From: Alistipes sp. | GTDB lineage: Bacteria; Bacteroidota; Bacteroidia; Bacteroidales; Rikenellaceae | Reading direction: 5' to 3' | Assembly: GCA_017621455.1 (NCBI GenBank) | Contig: JAGATC010000017.1 | Location: forward strand, 1 to 64,000 | Length of the DNA: 64,000 nt | In this document: one piece after another, positions 8,606 through 18,152 of the stretch | Layout of the letters: every line of letters begins with the position of its first letter | Numbering within the stretch: the first letter of the stretch is position 1 | The notes under the pieces: model-generated | The model's input: only the letters and a program-made list of their open reading frames with translations | What the model was told of the DNA's origin: nothing | Databases searched by the model: none | Made by a program: the position numbers and the translations under genes

Positions 8606-8636
8606 TTGCATCTTTCATTTTTTTTTACTACCTTTG
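8606..8636 (+). promoter_or_regulatory. promoter of the nucleoside deaminase gene
   Basis: TTG (8606-8608), 20 bases, TACCTTTG (8629-8636). Because the −7 box covers the possible TTG start at 8634, translation must begin later, at 8697. Confidence 0.7.
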
Positions 8637-8696
8637 AGCGCTTATGGTTGTATATTTGTATTTATAACCTTTAGATACATAACGGCTATAATAGAT

Positions 8697-9221
8697 ATGA
8701 AACAGAGTACAGTAGACAAGCAGAACGGGTTACCCGAGACCAACACCTTCTCGCAGGACGACAGACGATTCATGCAGATGGCCATAGACCTATCCATCGC
8801 TAACATAGATGAGGGCGGAGGCCCATTCGGTGCTGTCATCGTGCGCGACGGCAAGGTGGTGGCAAAGGGCGCAAACCGCGTAGTACCAAACAACGACCCC
8901 ACGGCACATGCCGAGGTGGTGGCGATACGCAACGCATGTCGCGAGCTGGAGACATTCGACCTCTCGGGATGCACCGTATATGCCTCATGCGAGCCATGCC
9001 CCATGTGTCTGAGTGCCATATACTGGGCGGGCATCGACCGTATATGCTATGCAAATACCAAGCGCGACGCTGCTGCCATAGATTTCGACGACTCGTTCAT
9101 ATACGACCAGCTGCGCCTCGACTACGACCGCCGCTCGATACACTGCGAGCACTTCATGCGCAACGAGGCGATGGCTGCATTCGAAAAGTGGAACGACAAG
9201 AGTGATAAGATTGAGTATTAA
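8697..9221 (+). CDS. guaD: guanine deaminase-like zinc nucleoside deaminase
   Basis: I chose ATG 8697 (175 residues), because the longer frame from TTG 8634 starts inside the promoter. The zinc site is complete: HAEVVAIRNAC gives His and the catalytic Glu, and SCEPCPMCLSAIYWAG gives the two Cys. The C-terminal DFDDSFIYDQL is typical of the guanine-deaminase branch of the cytidine-deaminase fold, which turns guanine into xanthine. It is followed by a GDPD gene and an NCS2 nucleobase permease, consistent with purine salvage. CMP/dCMP- or tRNA-type deaminase is less likely from the tail sequence. Confidence 0.82.
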   Translation: MKQSTVDKQNGLPETNTFSQDDRRFMQMAIDLSIANIDEGGGPFGAVIVRDGKVVAKGANRVVPNNDPTAHAEVVAIRNACRELETFDLSGCTVYASCEPCPMCLSAIYWAGIDRICYANTKRDAAAIDFDDSFIYDQLRLDYDRRSIHCEHFMRNEAMAAFEKWNDKSDKIEY

Positions 9222-9243
9222 CGACTTAAAACCATAACGAAAA

Positions 9244-10020
9244 ATGAGAAACCTTCGAATCATAGTAGTTGCCGCTATGCTATGTATAGCCAACAGTGCC
9301 TATGCGCAGCAGATAATAGCACACCGAGGTCACCACACGGCAAAGGATGCCGAGGAGAACACCTTAGCGGCACTTAAGGCGGCACAGGAGGCTGGACTAT
9401 ATGCCGTGGAGCTCGACGTAAACATGACATCAGATGGCGAGCTGGTGGTAGTACACGGACCATGGTTGGGTGAGAAGAACGACCCCGACAGACTTAACGT
9501 GCAGCGCAGCGACCTCGCAACGATACGCTCGAAGCGCCTAAAGAATGGCGAGCCCGTGCCCACATTGGATGAGTACCTCGCAGAGGCTGCACAGGAGCCA
9601 TCGCTCCGCCTCATTATAGAGGTCAAGGACCACGCCACACCTCAAATAGAGACCGAGGTGGTGCGCAAGGTTATAGCCTTGGTCAAGCAGTATAAACTGC
9701 AAGAGAGAGTAGAGTACATAGCCTTCCGCCAGCATGTGTGCAACGAGTTTGTGCGCTTAGCACCATCTAACACCCCTATTTTATACCTCGGCAGCAACCT
9801 TACACCCGAGTATGTCAAGGGCATGGGATGCACAGGCATAAGCTACTCGGTGGATGCTCTAAAGCGCGTGCCGCGATGGATAAATGAGGCACATCGCCTG
9901 GGGCTAAAGGTCAACATCTGGACGGTCAATAGCGCAGAGGATGCTCAGTGGGCAGTAAAGGAGGGTGTCGACTACATCACCACAGACAACCCAGCAATGG
10001 TTCAGAAGTATATTAAATAG
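9244..10020 (+). CDS. secreted glycerophosphodiester phosphodiesterase
   Basis: A 258-residue protein with a signal peptide (MRNLRIIVVAAMLCIANSAYAQ). It hydrolyses glycerophosphodiesters to glycerol-3-phosphate and an alcohol. The GDPD active-site blocks are visible: AHRGHH (around 26), EENTLAA (around 37), ELDVNMTSDGELVVVHG (around 56), LIIEVKD (around 122) and VNIWTVN near the end. This is a single-domain TIM barrel of normal size. The gene lies 22 bases after guaD and 9 bases before the permease gene, so the three probably form one transcript. Confidence 0.9.
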   Translation: MRNLRIIVVAAMLCIANSAYAQQIIAHRGHHTAKDAEENTLAALKAAQEAGLYAVELDVNMTSDGELVVVHGPWLGEKNDPDRLNVQRSDLATIRSKRLKNGEPVPTLDEYLAEAAQEPSLRLIIEVKDHATPQIETEVVRKVIALVKQYKLQERVEYIAFRQHVCNEFVRLAPSNTPILYLGSNLTPEYVKGMGCTGISYSVDALKRVPRWINEAHRLGLKVNIWTVNSAEDAQWAVKEGVDYITTDNPAMVQKYIK

Positions 10021-10029
10021 GTGTAACGC

Positions 10030-11292
10030 ATGAAACTCAGATACAACGTAGACGACAAGCTCCCCGCGGGACAGCTCGCCCTATACTCGGTGCAGTGGTT
10101 TGTGCTCTGCATAGCGGTAGTTGCCACAAGCGTCTTCGTAGCCCAGGGCACACCCGAAGATAAGCTCTTCTACGCGCAGAAGCTATTTGCCGTGATGGGC
10201 ATAGCGGGTCTCGTTCAGGTGGTATGGGGACATAGGCTTCCATTGGTCGTGGGCCCCGCTGCCGTACTGCTTGTTGGCGTGCTATCGTCATTAGGGGCGG
10301 GTGCAGACAGCTCGGCGATATATAGCTCTGTGGCTATGGGTGGTGTGCTGGTCACACTCCTTAGCATCGGAGGCCTTATGCGCTACGTGCAGTGTCTCTT
10401 TACGCCACGCATCATCGTGGTGATACTCATGCTGATAGCCTTTACGCTCACACCAACGATAGCCAATGCTTTGGTATTCTCGGGCGGTAGCGAGGATGAG
10501 CGTATGTTCGGCCTTATCTTCGCCGTCGTGGGCGTGGTTGCAATGGTCGTGCTCAACCGCACGCTTAGGGGTGTAGCTAAGAGCCTCGTTATACCCATTG
10601 CACTGGTTGCAGGTAGCGTAGCCTACTTCATACTGTTCGACACCCCCGAGCATACGGGTAGTGCCGCCTCACTCGAAGGTATGTTCATCGAGGAGTTTAC
10701 GTTCGACTGGGGCTTAGTAGCGGCATTCGTAATATGTTACATCGCGCTTATTATTAATGACATCGGCTCTATGGAGTCGCTCGGTGCCATGCTCGGCATC
10801 AAGGATATGGATAGGCGCACAAAGCGCGGCATTCGCCTCACCGGCATCATGAACATTGTGGCAGGTGGCATGGGCGTGCTCGGCCCTGTGAACTACTCGA
10901 TGAGTCCAGGTGTTATTGCCTCGACGGGCTGTGCCTCACGCTATGCTCTGATTCCCGCGACAGTGATACTGGCACTGTGTGGTCTCTCTCCCGACGTTAT
11001 ATGGGTGCTCACAGCGATACCAGCACCCGTAATCGGTGTGATTCTGCTCTTTTTGATGGGCACGCAGCTTGCCGCCTCGTTCGAGATGTTGCAGTCGACG
11101 CAGTCGGCACGCACCTTTAGCGACGGTCTGACGATGGGTCTGCCACTGATGGTGGCAATGCTCTTTCAGCTTATGCCCAAGGGCATCGCCCCAGCAGTAG
11201 TGGAGCCACTACTGGGAAATGGCTTTGCGATGGGTGTAATCACAGTAATAGTAATGGAACACATCCTAAACCGAAGCAATAGTACAAAGTAA
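10030..11292 (+). CDS. NCS2-family nucleobase permease (uracil/xanthine type)
   Basis: A 420-residue inner-membrane protein with about 12-14 hydrophobic segments. Its NCS2 features are a central segment with INDIGSMESLGAMLG (around 239), which corresponds to the conserved family glutamate region, and later GPVNYSMSPGVIASTG (around 282). Members import uracil, xanthine or urate with protons. Its place behind a guanine deaminase gene suggests a purine base such as xanthine or guanine, but this is inference. The C-terminus is short and there is no STAS domain. Confidence 0.85.
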   Translation: MKLRYNVDDKLPAGQLALYSVQWFVLCIAVVATSVFVAQGTPEDKLFYAQKLFAVMGIAGLVQVVWGHRLPLVVGPAAVLLVGVLSSLGAGADSSAIYSSVAMGGVLVTLLSIGGLMRYVQCLFTPRIIVVILMLIAFTLTPTIANALVFSGGSEDERMFGLIFAVVGVVAMVVLNRTLRGVAKSLVIPIALVAGSVAYFILFDTPEHTGSAASLEGMFIEEFTFDWGLVAAFVICYIALIINDIGSMESLGAMLGIKDMDRRTKRGIRLTGIMNIVAGGMGVLGPVNYSMSPGVIASTGCASRYALIPATVILALCGLSPDVIWVLTAIPAPVIGVILLFLMGTQLAASFEMLQSTQSARTFSDGLTMGLPLMVAMLFQLMPKGIAPAVVEPLLGNGFAMGVITVIVMEHILNRSNSTK

Positions 11293-11324
11293 TTTGCTTT
11301 ATAGGAATAGTTTCACTATCTTTG
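11293..11324 (+). promoter_or_regulatory. promoter of the AAE-type transporter operon
   Basis: TTTG (11293-11296), 20 bases, TATCTTTG (11317-11324), 42 bases before the ATG. Confidence 0.75.
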
Positions 11325-11365
11325 TCGCCTATATATAATAATTGTAACTTCTAACCCCAATTTTT

Positions 11366-13051
11366 ATGAGTTTAGACTGGCTTAGAGATGTGGTTGCTGG
11401 CAACCCCGACCACCCATCTGTAGCTCACACCGTGTTTATTATTGCTGTGGTTATCGCCGTGGGTATGGCGCTTAGCCGCATCAAGATTAAGGGCGTATCG
11501 TTAGGCATCACGTGGATTCTATTTACAGGTATCGCCGCAGGACACTTCCTCGAACCAGGTACGATACACCATGACACCCTCCACTTTATCAAGGAGTTTG
11601 GCCTCATACTATTCGTCTTCTTCATCGGTTTGCAGGTGGGTCCCTCGTTCTTCTCGTCATTTAAGAGTGGTGGCATGAAGCTCATAGGCCTCGCAGCACT
11701 GGTTATCCTATTAGGTGCGGGCGTGACGCTTGCCATACACTTCATCACAGGCGAGCCACTGCCTACGATGGTGGGCGTAATGTCGGGTGCTGTGACCAAC
11801 ACCCCAGGTTTGGGTGCTGCACAGCAGGCATTGGGTGACCACGCCTTGGCCGACTCCGTATCGCTCGGTTACGCCGTGGCATATCCCCTTGGTGTTGTGG
11901 GTATCATCATGACCATCATCATCATGCGCTACGTGCTTCGCATCGACTTCAAGAAGGAGGATGAGGGCTTGGCAGCTATGAGCAACGAGGCTCAGCTACC
12001 CCACCGCTACTCAGTTATCTTCTCTAACGAGATGCTCGATGGCAAGACCATCGCTACGGCACATACGCTTATCAACCGCCAGTTTGTGGTATCGCGACTT
12101 ATGCACCCATCGGGTGAGATTGTCATGGCCGACGGTAACACCATGCTCCATACAGGTGACCGTCTGCGCATCATCTGCTCGGAGGATGACAGCGAGGCAA
12201 TCCTCGCCTTCTTCGGCAAGCCCATAGAGATGAGTGCTGACGAGTGGGGAGCAACAGCCATGCAGTCGACACCACTGGTATCGCGCCGCATCCTTATCAC
12301 ACGTGAGGAGATTAACGGCAAGAAGTTCTCGGACCTCCGTCTACGTACCCGCTACGGCATCAACATCACCCGCGTACACCGTGCCGGTGTCGACCTCATC
12401 CCCTATCAGGGTATGGAGCTACAGGTGGGTGATAAGGTGATGGTTGTAGGTCCCGAGGCTGCCGTGGCTCAGGCCGAAAAGGTGCTCGGCAACTCACTCA
12501 AGAAGCTCGACCACCCCAACTTGCTACCCATCTTCTTGGGTATCGCCCTTGGTGTGCTTTTGGGCTCACTGCCACTTATGCGCGTGCCCGAGCCCGTGAA
12601 GCTCGGCTTGGCAGGTGGTCCGCTTATCATAGCCATACTGTTGGGTCGCTATGGTCCTCATTTTGGTCTTGTCACCTACACCACCATGAGTGCAAACCTC
12701 ATGCTTCGCGAGATAGGCTTGGCGCTCTTCCTCGCAGCAGTGGGCATTGGTGCGGGCGATGGCTTTATCGATGCCATTGTAAATGGTGGCTACACATGGG
12801 TGGGCTACGGTGTGCTTATCACGGTTGTACCGCTGGTAATCGTGGCACTCTTGGCACGCCTCGTATTTAAGGTTAACTACTACACGATGATGGGTCTTAT
12901 GGCGGGCTCTATGACTGACCCCCCAGCCCTCGGCTTTGCTAACACCTCGTCGGGTAACGACATGCCCGCAGTGAGCTACGCCACGGTATATCCTGTGGTT
13001 ATGTTCCTCAGAGTGCTTACAGCACAGCTACTTATGCTCATGGCATTGTAA
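11366..13051 (+). CDS. AAE-family antiporter with two RCK_C domains
   Basis: A 561-residue inner-membrane protein of the aspartate:alanine exchanger (YidE/YbjL) type. It has two halves of about five membrane segments (residues 15-200 and 385-560) that separate a soluble middle with two TrkA-C (RCK_C) domains (around 210-290 and 295-380). The repeated signature GAVTNTPGLGAAQQAL in half one and GSMTDPPALGFANT in half two supports the family. The substrate is probably a dicarboxylate or amino acid but cannot be read. It is the first gene of a compact run to trmN6, starting from the promoter at 11293-11324. Confidence 0.87.
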   Translation: MSLDWLRDVVAGNPDHPSVAHTVFIIAVVIAVGMALSRIKIKGVSLGITWILFTGIAAGHFLEPGTIHHDTLHFIKEFGLILFVFFIGLQVGPSFFSSFKSGGMKLIGLAALVILLGAGVTLAIHFITGEPLPTMVGVMSGAVTNTPGLGAAQQALGDHALADSVSLGYAVAYPLGVVGIIMTIIIMRYVLRIDFKKEDEGLAAMSNEAQLPHRYSVIFSNEMLDGKTIATAHTLINRQFVVSRLMHPSGEIVMADGNTMLHTGDRLRIICSEDDSEAILAFFGKPIEMSADEWGATAMQSTPLVSRRILITREEINGKKFSDLRLRTRYGINITRVHRAGVDLIPYQGMELQVGDKVMVVGPEAAVAQAEKVLGNSLKKLDHPNLLPIFLGIALGVLLGSLPLMRVPEPVKLGLAGGPLIIAILLGRYGPHFGLVTYTTMSANLMLREIGLALFLAAVGIGAGDGFIDAIVNGGYTWVGYGVLITVVPLVIVALLARLVFKVNYYTMMGLMAGSMTDPPALGFANTSSGNDMPAVSYATVYPVVMFLRVLTAQLLMLMAL

Positions 13052-13054
13052 ACT

Positions 13055-13636
13055 ATGGAAAAGATTAAGAGCTTTATAAAGGTGATACTTGGGTGGATTT
13101 CACCCGTCTACGTCACACTGCTCGTAGCAGCGTTCATACTATGGTACATCACCAAGTTGGGCGAGGAGTATACTACGGACCACACCGTAACCGTTGTTAT
13201 TAACGGCGAGGAGCACGAGGTGGACTGCACGATTCATGGCAAGGGTACGGACCTTATCCACTACACCATATCGTCGGAGCGTAGCAGCTTCAACATCCCC
13301 CTCACTGAGCTTACTCAGGATAAGCCCATGGTGGACAACGATGGCAACACCTTTGTGCACATCACTGCAGAGTCTCTTAAGAATGCCCTTGCTCAGCGCA
13401 TGGACAACATCGAGATAAGGTCGGTGGGCTCGGTAACCATCATCACCGAGCGCAACGAGACACCTGAGCCTAGCGAAGAGGTAACAACCGAGGCTAAGGT
13501 TGTAGAGGAGCCAGAGGCTAAGGTGGAGACTACGCCCAAGACAGACGCAGAGGAGAAGCCCGAGAGAGACGTAGACGTAGAGGTAGAGGAGGAGACTCTA
13601 CCACGCGTCGAGATGACAGACACGTTAGTAGTATAG
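13055..13636 (+). CDS. divergent YbbR/CdaR-like membrane-anchored protein
   Basis: A 193-residue protein: one N-terminal membrane helix (around 15-30), a region with WYITKLGEEYTTDHTVTVVI that matches the start of YbbR-like domains of Bacteroidetes, and an acidic low-complexity tail (residues 145-190, rich in E, V, T, P and D). In related genomes a YbbR-like gene precedes coaE, and here coaE follows 21 bases later. YbbR domains in other phyla partner diadenylate cyclases, but no such cyclase is seen here. Only one such domain fits, and the tail is unusual. The call rests partly on context. Confidence 0.55.
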   Translation: MEKIKSFIKVILGWISPVYVTLLVAAFILWYITKLGEEYTTDHTVTVVINGEEHEVDCTIHGKGTDLIHYTISSERSSFNIPLTELTQDKPMVDNDGNTFVHITAESLKNALAQRMDNIEIRSVGSVTIITERNETPEPSEEVTTEAKVVEEPEAKVETTPKTDAEEKPERDVDVEVEEETLPRVEMTDTLVV

Positions 13637-13657
13637 GACTAATAATCACACGGTTAG

Positions 13658-14257
13658 ATGTATAAGGTCGGATTAACAGGAGGCATAGGCTCGGGTAAGA
13701 GCAAGGTTGCGGAGATACTCCGCAGCATGGGCATTGCCGTCTACGACTCCGACACACGTGCCAAGGGACTTATGGCCAACGACACGGCACTGCGCGAGGC
13801 TCTCATAGATGCGTTCGGCACGGAGTGCTACACCTCGGAGGGTTTGAACAGAGCATGGCTTGCCGAGCGCGTATTCAGCGACGCCGAGGAGCTAAAGCGA
13901 CTCAACGCCATTGTCCACCCCGCCGTTATGCGCGACTTCGAGGCGTGGGCAGAGGAGCAACAAGGCGACTATGTCGTTATGGAGTCGGCGATACTCCTTG
14001 AGGCGCGATTGGAGTCACATGTAGATGTTGTCGTGGCGGTGATGGCACCACGTGAGCTACGCTTAGAGCGTGCCATGCGTCGCGATGGCGCCACACGCGA
14101 GCAGATTGAGGCACGCATGGAGAATCAGATAACCGACGAGGAGCGCACCGAGCGCTCGAAGTACGCCATAGTAAACATCGCTCTCGACGACTTGGAGGAG
14201 GATGTCGAGCAGCTACATCGCCGCCTGTGCTATGATGCTAAAACCTGCAACAATTAA
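13658..14257 (+). CDS. coaE: dephospho-CoA kinase
   Basis: A 199-residue cytoplasmic kinase for the last step of coenzyme A synthesis, ATP-dependent 3'-phosphorylation of dephospho-CoA. The Walker A motif GLTGGIGSGKS (residues 5-15) starts the protein. YDSDTRAK follows (around 29), then HPAVMRDF (around 87), the typical CoaE substrate segment. Length is normal. Its 3' end overlaps the folP start by about 23 bases, so the two are translationally linked. Confidence 0.94.
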   Translation: MYKVGLTGGIGSGKSKVAEILRSMGIAVYDSDTRAKGLMANDTALREALIDAFGTECYTSEGLNRAWLAERVFSDAEELKRLNAIVHPAVMRDFEAWAEEQQGDYVVMESAILLEARLESHVDVVVAVMAPRELRLERAMRRDGATREQIEARMENQITDEERTERSKYAIVNIALDDLEEDVEQLHRRLCYDAKTCNN

Positions 14258-15068
14258 CCTTGGCGAGAGCCATGTGATGGCCATCCTCAACATCACGCCC
14301 GACTCGTTCTACTCGACAAGTCGCAATCAAACACTATCGGACATACACTCTACCATCACCCGCGCCACAAGCGAGGGTGCAACTATTATAGACATCGGAG
14401 GCTACTCCACACGCCCTGGTGCCGAGGAGGTAAGCACCGAGGAGGAGTGGCGTCGTGTAGAGCTTGGGCTACGTGCGCTACGCGAGGTTGACGCCGCAGC
14501 GGTAGCTTCGATAGACACCTTTCGTTCGGAGATTGTGCGCCGCGCCTATGAGGAGTATGGTGCATTCATCGTCAACGACATCTCGGCAGGCGAGATAGAC
14601 CACGCAATGGTAGAGAGCGTGGCAAAGTACTCACTACCCTACATCGCCATGCACATGCGTGGCACGCCAGCAACGATGCAGAGCATGACAGAGTATGAGA
14701 GGGGGGTGGTAAATGGTGTCGTTGACTACTTCCGTAAGCGCACCGCGGAGCTCGAGAGTGCGGGCATACATCGCAAGAATATCATCCTCGACCCCGGCTT
14801 CGGCTTTGCCAAGACCGCGGAGCAGAATCATGAGCTGTTGGCAGGCATCGCCGAGCTACGAGCATTGGGCTACCCACTGCTTATCGGTGTATCGCGTAAG
14901 TCCATGATATATAAGCCATTGGATATAACACCCGAGGAGGCGTTGCCAGGGTCGTTAGCACTGGCATGGGAGGCGTTGCGTAGTGGCGAGGCGATACTAC
15001 GTGTGCACGACGTCAAGGAGACGGCACAGATACTAAAGCTGGCAAATTATTATAGGAAGTTTCTATAA
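14235..15068 (+). CDS. folP: dihydropteroate synthase
   Basis: This enzyme condenses 4-aminobenzoate with the pterin diphosphate in folate synthesis. From ATG 14235 it has 277 residues. Signatures are MAILNITPDSFY (pterin site), DIGGYSTRPGAEEV (substrate loop), NDISAG and ILDPGFGFAKT. I chose 14235 (adjacent ATG 14232 is equally possible) because the conserved part begins right after it, whereas the upstream ATG 14202 only adds residues inside coaE. The overlap with coaE is about 23 bases. Confidence 0.93.
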   Translation: MLKPATINLGESHVMAILNITPDSFYSTSRNQTLSDIHSTITRATSEGATIIDIGGYSTRPGAEEVSTEEEWRRVELGLRALREVDAAAVASIDTFRSEIVRRAYEEYGAFIVNDISAGEIDHAMVESVAKYSLPYIAMHMRGTPATMQSMTEYERGVVNGVVDYFRKRTAELESAGIHRKNIILDPGFGFAKTAEQNHELLAGIAELRALGYPLLIGVSRKSMIYKPLDITPEEALPGSLALAWEALRSGEAILRVHDVKETAQILKLANYYRKFL

Positions 15069-15079
15069 ACGAGTAGGTT

Positions 15080-15730
15080 ATGATAAAGGTTGAGAACATT
15101 GTTAAGCGCTTTGGGTCGCTCGAGGTGCTACACGGCATCACGATGGAGGTGAAGCGTGGCGAGATTGTCTCGATTGTGGGTGCGAGTGGCGCAGGTAAGA
15201 CCACCCTGCTACAAATCATCGGCACGCTGATGCCGGCAGACGAGGGAAGCATCACCATTGATGGCATATCACCCATGTCGCTCAGCGACAATGCCCTCTC
15301 GGAGTTTCGCAACAAGCATATAGGCTTTGTGTTTCAGTTCCACCACCTCTTGGCCGAGTTCTCGGCGAGGGAGAATGTCATGATGCCGATGCTTATAGCT
15401 GGCAGAAGCCGCAAGGAGGCCTCAGAGCGCGCCTTGGAGCTACTCTCGGCTGTCGGCATGTCGCACCGCACGGAGCATAAGCCCTCGGCACTATCGGGAG
15501 GTGAGCAGCAGCGCGTGGCGATAGCTCGAGCCTTAGCAAACAACCCATCTGTTGTGCTTGCCGACGAGCCTACAGGCAACCTCGACACAGCAACACGCCA
15601 GGAGATTAAGCAGCTCTTCTTCGACCTACGCGACAGCATGGGGCAGACCTTTATTATCGTGACACACGACGAGACACTCGCCGAGGAGTCGGACCGCAAA
15701 ATAGTGATTAGCGATGGCCGAATACTATGA
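15080..15730 (+). CDS. lolD: LolD-type ABC transporter ATPase
   Basis: A 216-residue ATP-binding subunit. Walker A is GASGAGKTT (around 34-42), the signature is LSGGEQQRV (around 140), Walker B is [12 protein letters not shown] (around 159), and the H-loop is THDE. The MacB/LolD branch is supported by the [10 protein letters not shown]-loop. LolD powers release of lipoproteins from the inner membrane with LolC/E partners. No permease is adjacent, as is common in Bacteroidetes, so its partner is encoded elsewhere. It ends inside the next gene (17-base overlap). Confidence 0.86.
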   Translation: MIKVENIVKRFGSLEVLHGITMEVKRGEIVSIVGASGAGKTTLLQIIGTLMPADEGSITIDGISPMSLSDNALSEFRNKHIGFVFQFHHLLAEFSARENVMMPMLIAGRSRKEASERALELLSAVGMSHRTEHKPSALSGGEQQRVAIARALANNPSVVLADEPTGNLDTATRQEIKQLFFDLRDSMGQTFIIVTHDETLAEESDRKIVISDGRIL

Positions 15731-16502
15731 CATGAGCCACGAGGAGATGTACGAACTCCTTGAGCGTCTGCACGATAGGTACAACAACGAGAGTTTCATT
15801 GAGGCCGACCCTATAAGCGTGCCTCACAGCTTCACTAATAGCGTCGACCGCGAGATTGCGGGCTTTCTTGCTGCCACCATTGCGTGGGGCAACCGCCGCG
15901 CCATAGTGCAGAGCGCCCACCGCATGATGCGATACATGGACAACGCCCCTGAGGACTTCGTGCGTAACGCCACTGTGGCCGACATGGAGCATCTGCGTAG
16001 CTACGTACACCGCACATTCAACGGCGTCGACTTCCAGGACTTTGTGCGCGCCATGCGACATATACTCACACAGTATGGCTCCATAGGTAACTACTTCGAG
16101 GAGAGATACTTAGCTTATGGCGACCTGCGTCCCGTATTGTCGGAGTTTCGCCGCGAGTTCTTCAGCGTGGAGCACGACAGACATGCCGAGAAGCACCTCT
16201 CGTCAATAGATAAGGGTGCCGCCTGCAAGCGCTTGTGTATGTATCTGCGCTGGTTTGTGCGCCGCGATAACCGTGGTGTAGACTTCGGGCAGTGGCAGCG
16301 TATACCCATGTCGGCGCTATACATGCCATTAGATATTCATACTGGGCGCATGGGTCGCGAGCTGGGGCTACTTAAGCGCAAGCAGAGTGACTGGAAGGCT
16401 GTGGAGGAGCTGACAGCAGCACTGCGCACATTCTCGGCAGCGGACCCTACACGTTACGACTATGCACTCTTCGGTCTCGGAATCTCGGGCGACGACATTT
16501 AA
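15714..16502 (+). CDS. TIGR02757-family protein of unknown function
   Basis: A 262-residue soluble protein. The pattern [19 protein letters not shown] followed by [17 protein letters not shown] and a late [17 protein letters not shown] is that of the Bacteroidetes family TIGR02757, whose biochemical role is not known to me. An alternative start at 15732 lies just behind the lolD stop and would remove six residues. It is mostly helical and has no signal peptide. Confidence 0.8.
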   Translation: MAEYYDMSHEEMYELLERLHDRYNNESFIEADPISVPHSFTNSVDREIAGFLAATIAWGNRRAIVQSAHRMMRYMDNAPEDFVRNATVADMEHLRSYVHRTFNGVDFQDFVRAMRHILTQYGSIGNYFEERYLAYGDLRPVLSEFRREFFSVEHDRHAEKHLSSIDKGAACKRLCMYLRWFVRRDNRGVDFGQWQRIPMSALYMPLDIHTGRMGRELGLLKRKQSDWKAVEELTAALRTFSAADPTRYDYALFGLGISGDDI

Positions 16503-16517
16503 CCTACTGGAAGAGAG

Positions 16518-17216
16518 ATGTTTCGATTCAAGCAGTTTGAGATACGCGATGAGCTCTCGGCGATGAAGATAGGTACCGACGGTGTACTGCTCGGCGCATG
16601 GGCCGATGTTGGCGAGGCGACCACCATCCTCGACGTAGGCACAGGTACAGGCCTCGTGGCACTGATGGCGGCACAGCGCAACAAAAGGGCAATAATCGAG
16701 GGCATCGACATCGTGGAGGCGGCAGCCGCGGAGGCACGGCAAAATGTCGCCAGCTCACCATGGAGCGGGCGTATAACAATTCTACACAGCGACATACGCC
16801 ACTACGCCACCGACAAGCGCTACGACCACATCGTAAGCAACCCGCCATTCTTTCTCTCTGCGCTACACTCTCCCGACGTGGCACGCACCACAGCACGCCA
16901 CACCACGACACTCACCTACGACGACCTTGTGACAGCTGCCGAGCGACTGCTACGTCCCGAGGGTAGGCTTAGTGTAGTGCTACCAACCGACTATGCCATG
17001 CAGTTTCGCCGCGTGGCATTTGAGCGACTATGGCTCAAGCGAATAACCGACGTCGTAACACGCGAGGGCGAGGCCCCCAAGCGCTCACTCATGGAGTTTA
17101 AGCTGACAGCAGCTCCCTTAATGCCCCGCCACAACACCCTCACGATACACCATGCCGATGGCAGCTACACGGAGCAATATCGCCGTCTAACCGAAGAATT
17201 TTACCTAAATTTTTGA
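16518..17216 (+). CDS. trmN6: tRNA1(Val) (adenine37-N6)-methyltransferase
   Basis: A 232-residue SAM-dependent methyltransferase. Motif I is ILDVGTGTGLVALM (around 38-51) and the amino-methylating motif IV is IVSNPPFF (around 107-114). The opening FRFKQFEIRDELSAMKIGTDGVLLGAW is typical of the YfiC/TrmN6 family, which modifies A37 of tRNA-Val. It is the last gene of the run starting at the 11293 promoter. Its stop codon overlaps the TTTG box of the next promoter. Confidence 0.88.
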   Translation: MFRFKQFEIRDELSAMKIGTDGVLLGAWADVGEATTILDVGTGTGLVALMAAQRNKRAIIEGIDIVEAAAAEARQNVASSPWSGRITILHSDIRHYATDKRYDHIVSNPPFFLSALHSPDVARTTARHTTTLTYDDLVTAAERLLRPEGRLSVVLPTDYAMQFRRVAFERLWLKRITDVVTREGEAPKRSLMEFKLTAAPLMPRHNTLTIHHADGSYTEQYRRLTEEFYLNF

Positions 17217-17243
17217 CCGCGTAAATAATTATCCGTATATTTG
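17212..17243 (+). promoter_or_regulatory. promoter of the DUF4831 gene
   Basis: TTTG (17212-17215, overlapping the trmN6 stop), 20 bases, TATATTTG (17236-17243), 29 bases before the ATG. Confidence 0.78.
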
Positions 17244-17272
17244 CATCTATAACAACCTAAATTACTGAGACT

Positions 17273-18139
17273 ATGAAAAAGGCATATATCATAATGATGG
17301 TCATGGCAGTGATGTCACTTTCGACTGATGTCGTGGCTCAACAGATTGTTAAACAGCGCATTGGCACATACAAGGAGAGTGGCAATGTGGTGGTTAGCGA
17401 GGCCGCTACGACACTCGCCGTAGACCTTACCGTCGAGTGCGAGGAGTTCGAGGCGGGACCCTATGCCCGCTATGCGCAGAAGTTCCTCGGCAAGCGCGCA
17501 TCGCTCATAAGCTACACATCTTACGACATTGTCGCTGCAGACGTGGCTGTGGCCGCTGCTGCCGACTACTACGCCCCCGTAGCTCCCGCAATGGACAGCG
17601 AGGAGGTGCGCCCAGGGGATGTAATCGCCGTGGACCGCTCATCTACCGAGGAGCAATCTACCGAGAATGCCGCACGTGAGGCTGCTGAGAGACTCTACGA
17701 GCTACGCACCACACGCCAGGATATAATCCTTGGCGAGTATGGTGATGGCGTCTATGGCGCAGGCCTTGAGGCTGCACTCCGCGAGATTGACCGCCTTGAG
17801 AGAGAGTACACAGCGCTCTTCTTCGGCACACGCACCGTGACTACCACACACCATCGCATAGCCTTGCAGGTGTCGGCAGAGAGCCCTAATAGCGTCATTG
17901 CACGCTTCAACAGCGAGGAGGGTCTCCTCGACAAGGATAACGTCGCAGGCGACATCGTCATGGTCTCGATTACCCCCTCTGATATGAGCTACCCCGCGGG
18001 TGATGCCAAGGGTCAGGTGGCATACCGCTACGCTAATAACGCTACGGTTGTGGTGAGCTACGCCAGCGTGCCCCTAACCAAACGCGTGCTCCCCATCTAC
18101 GAGTTCGGCAAGACCATATACTACACCATGCCACGCTAA
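17273..18139 (+). CDS. DUF4831-type secreted protein
   Basis: A 288-residue protein with a signal peptide (MKKAYIIMMVMAVMSLSTDVVAQ). The stretch TLAVDLTVECEEFEAGPYARYAQKFLG (with the residues before it) matches the opening of Bacteroidetes DUF4831 proteins. FFGTRTVTTTHHRI and the C-terminal VAYRYANNATVVV are beta-rich. Function is unknown; it is probably periplasmic. It has its own promoter, and the AlkD-like gene follows after 13 bases. Confidence 0.65.
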   Translation: MKKAYIIMMVMAVMSLSTDVVAQQIVKQRIGTYKESGNVVVSEAATTLAVDLTVECEEFEAGPYARYAQKFLGKRASLISYTSYDIVAADVAVAAAADYYAPVAPAMDSEEVRPGDVIAVDRSSTEEQSTENAAREAAERLYELRTTRQDIILGEYGDGVYGAGLEAALREIDRLEREYTALFFGTRTVTTTHHRIALQVSAESPNSVIARFNSEEGLLDKDNVAGDIVMVSITPSDMSYPAGDAKGQVAYRYANNATVVVSYASVPLTKRVLPIYEFGKTIYYTMPR

Positions 18140-18152
18140 ATGGGCTGATACT

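Noticed and set aside
8634..8696. Longer N-terminus of the guanine deaminase from TTG 8634
   Set aside because: The codon lies in the −7 box TACCTTTG, and the extra residues are not part of the family.
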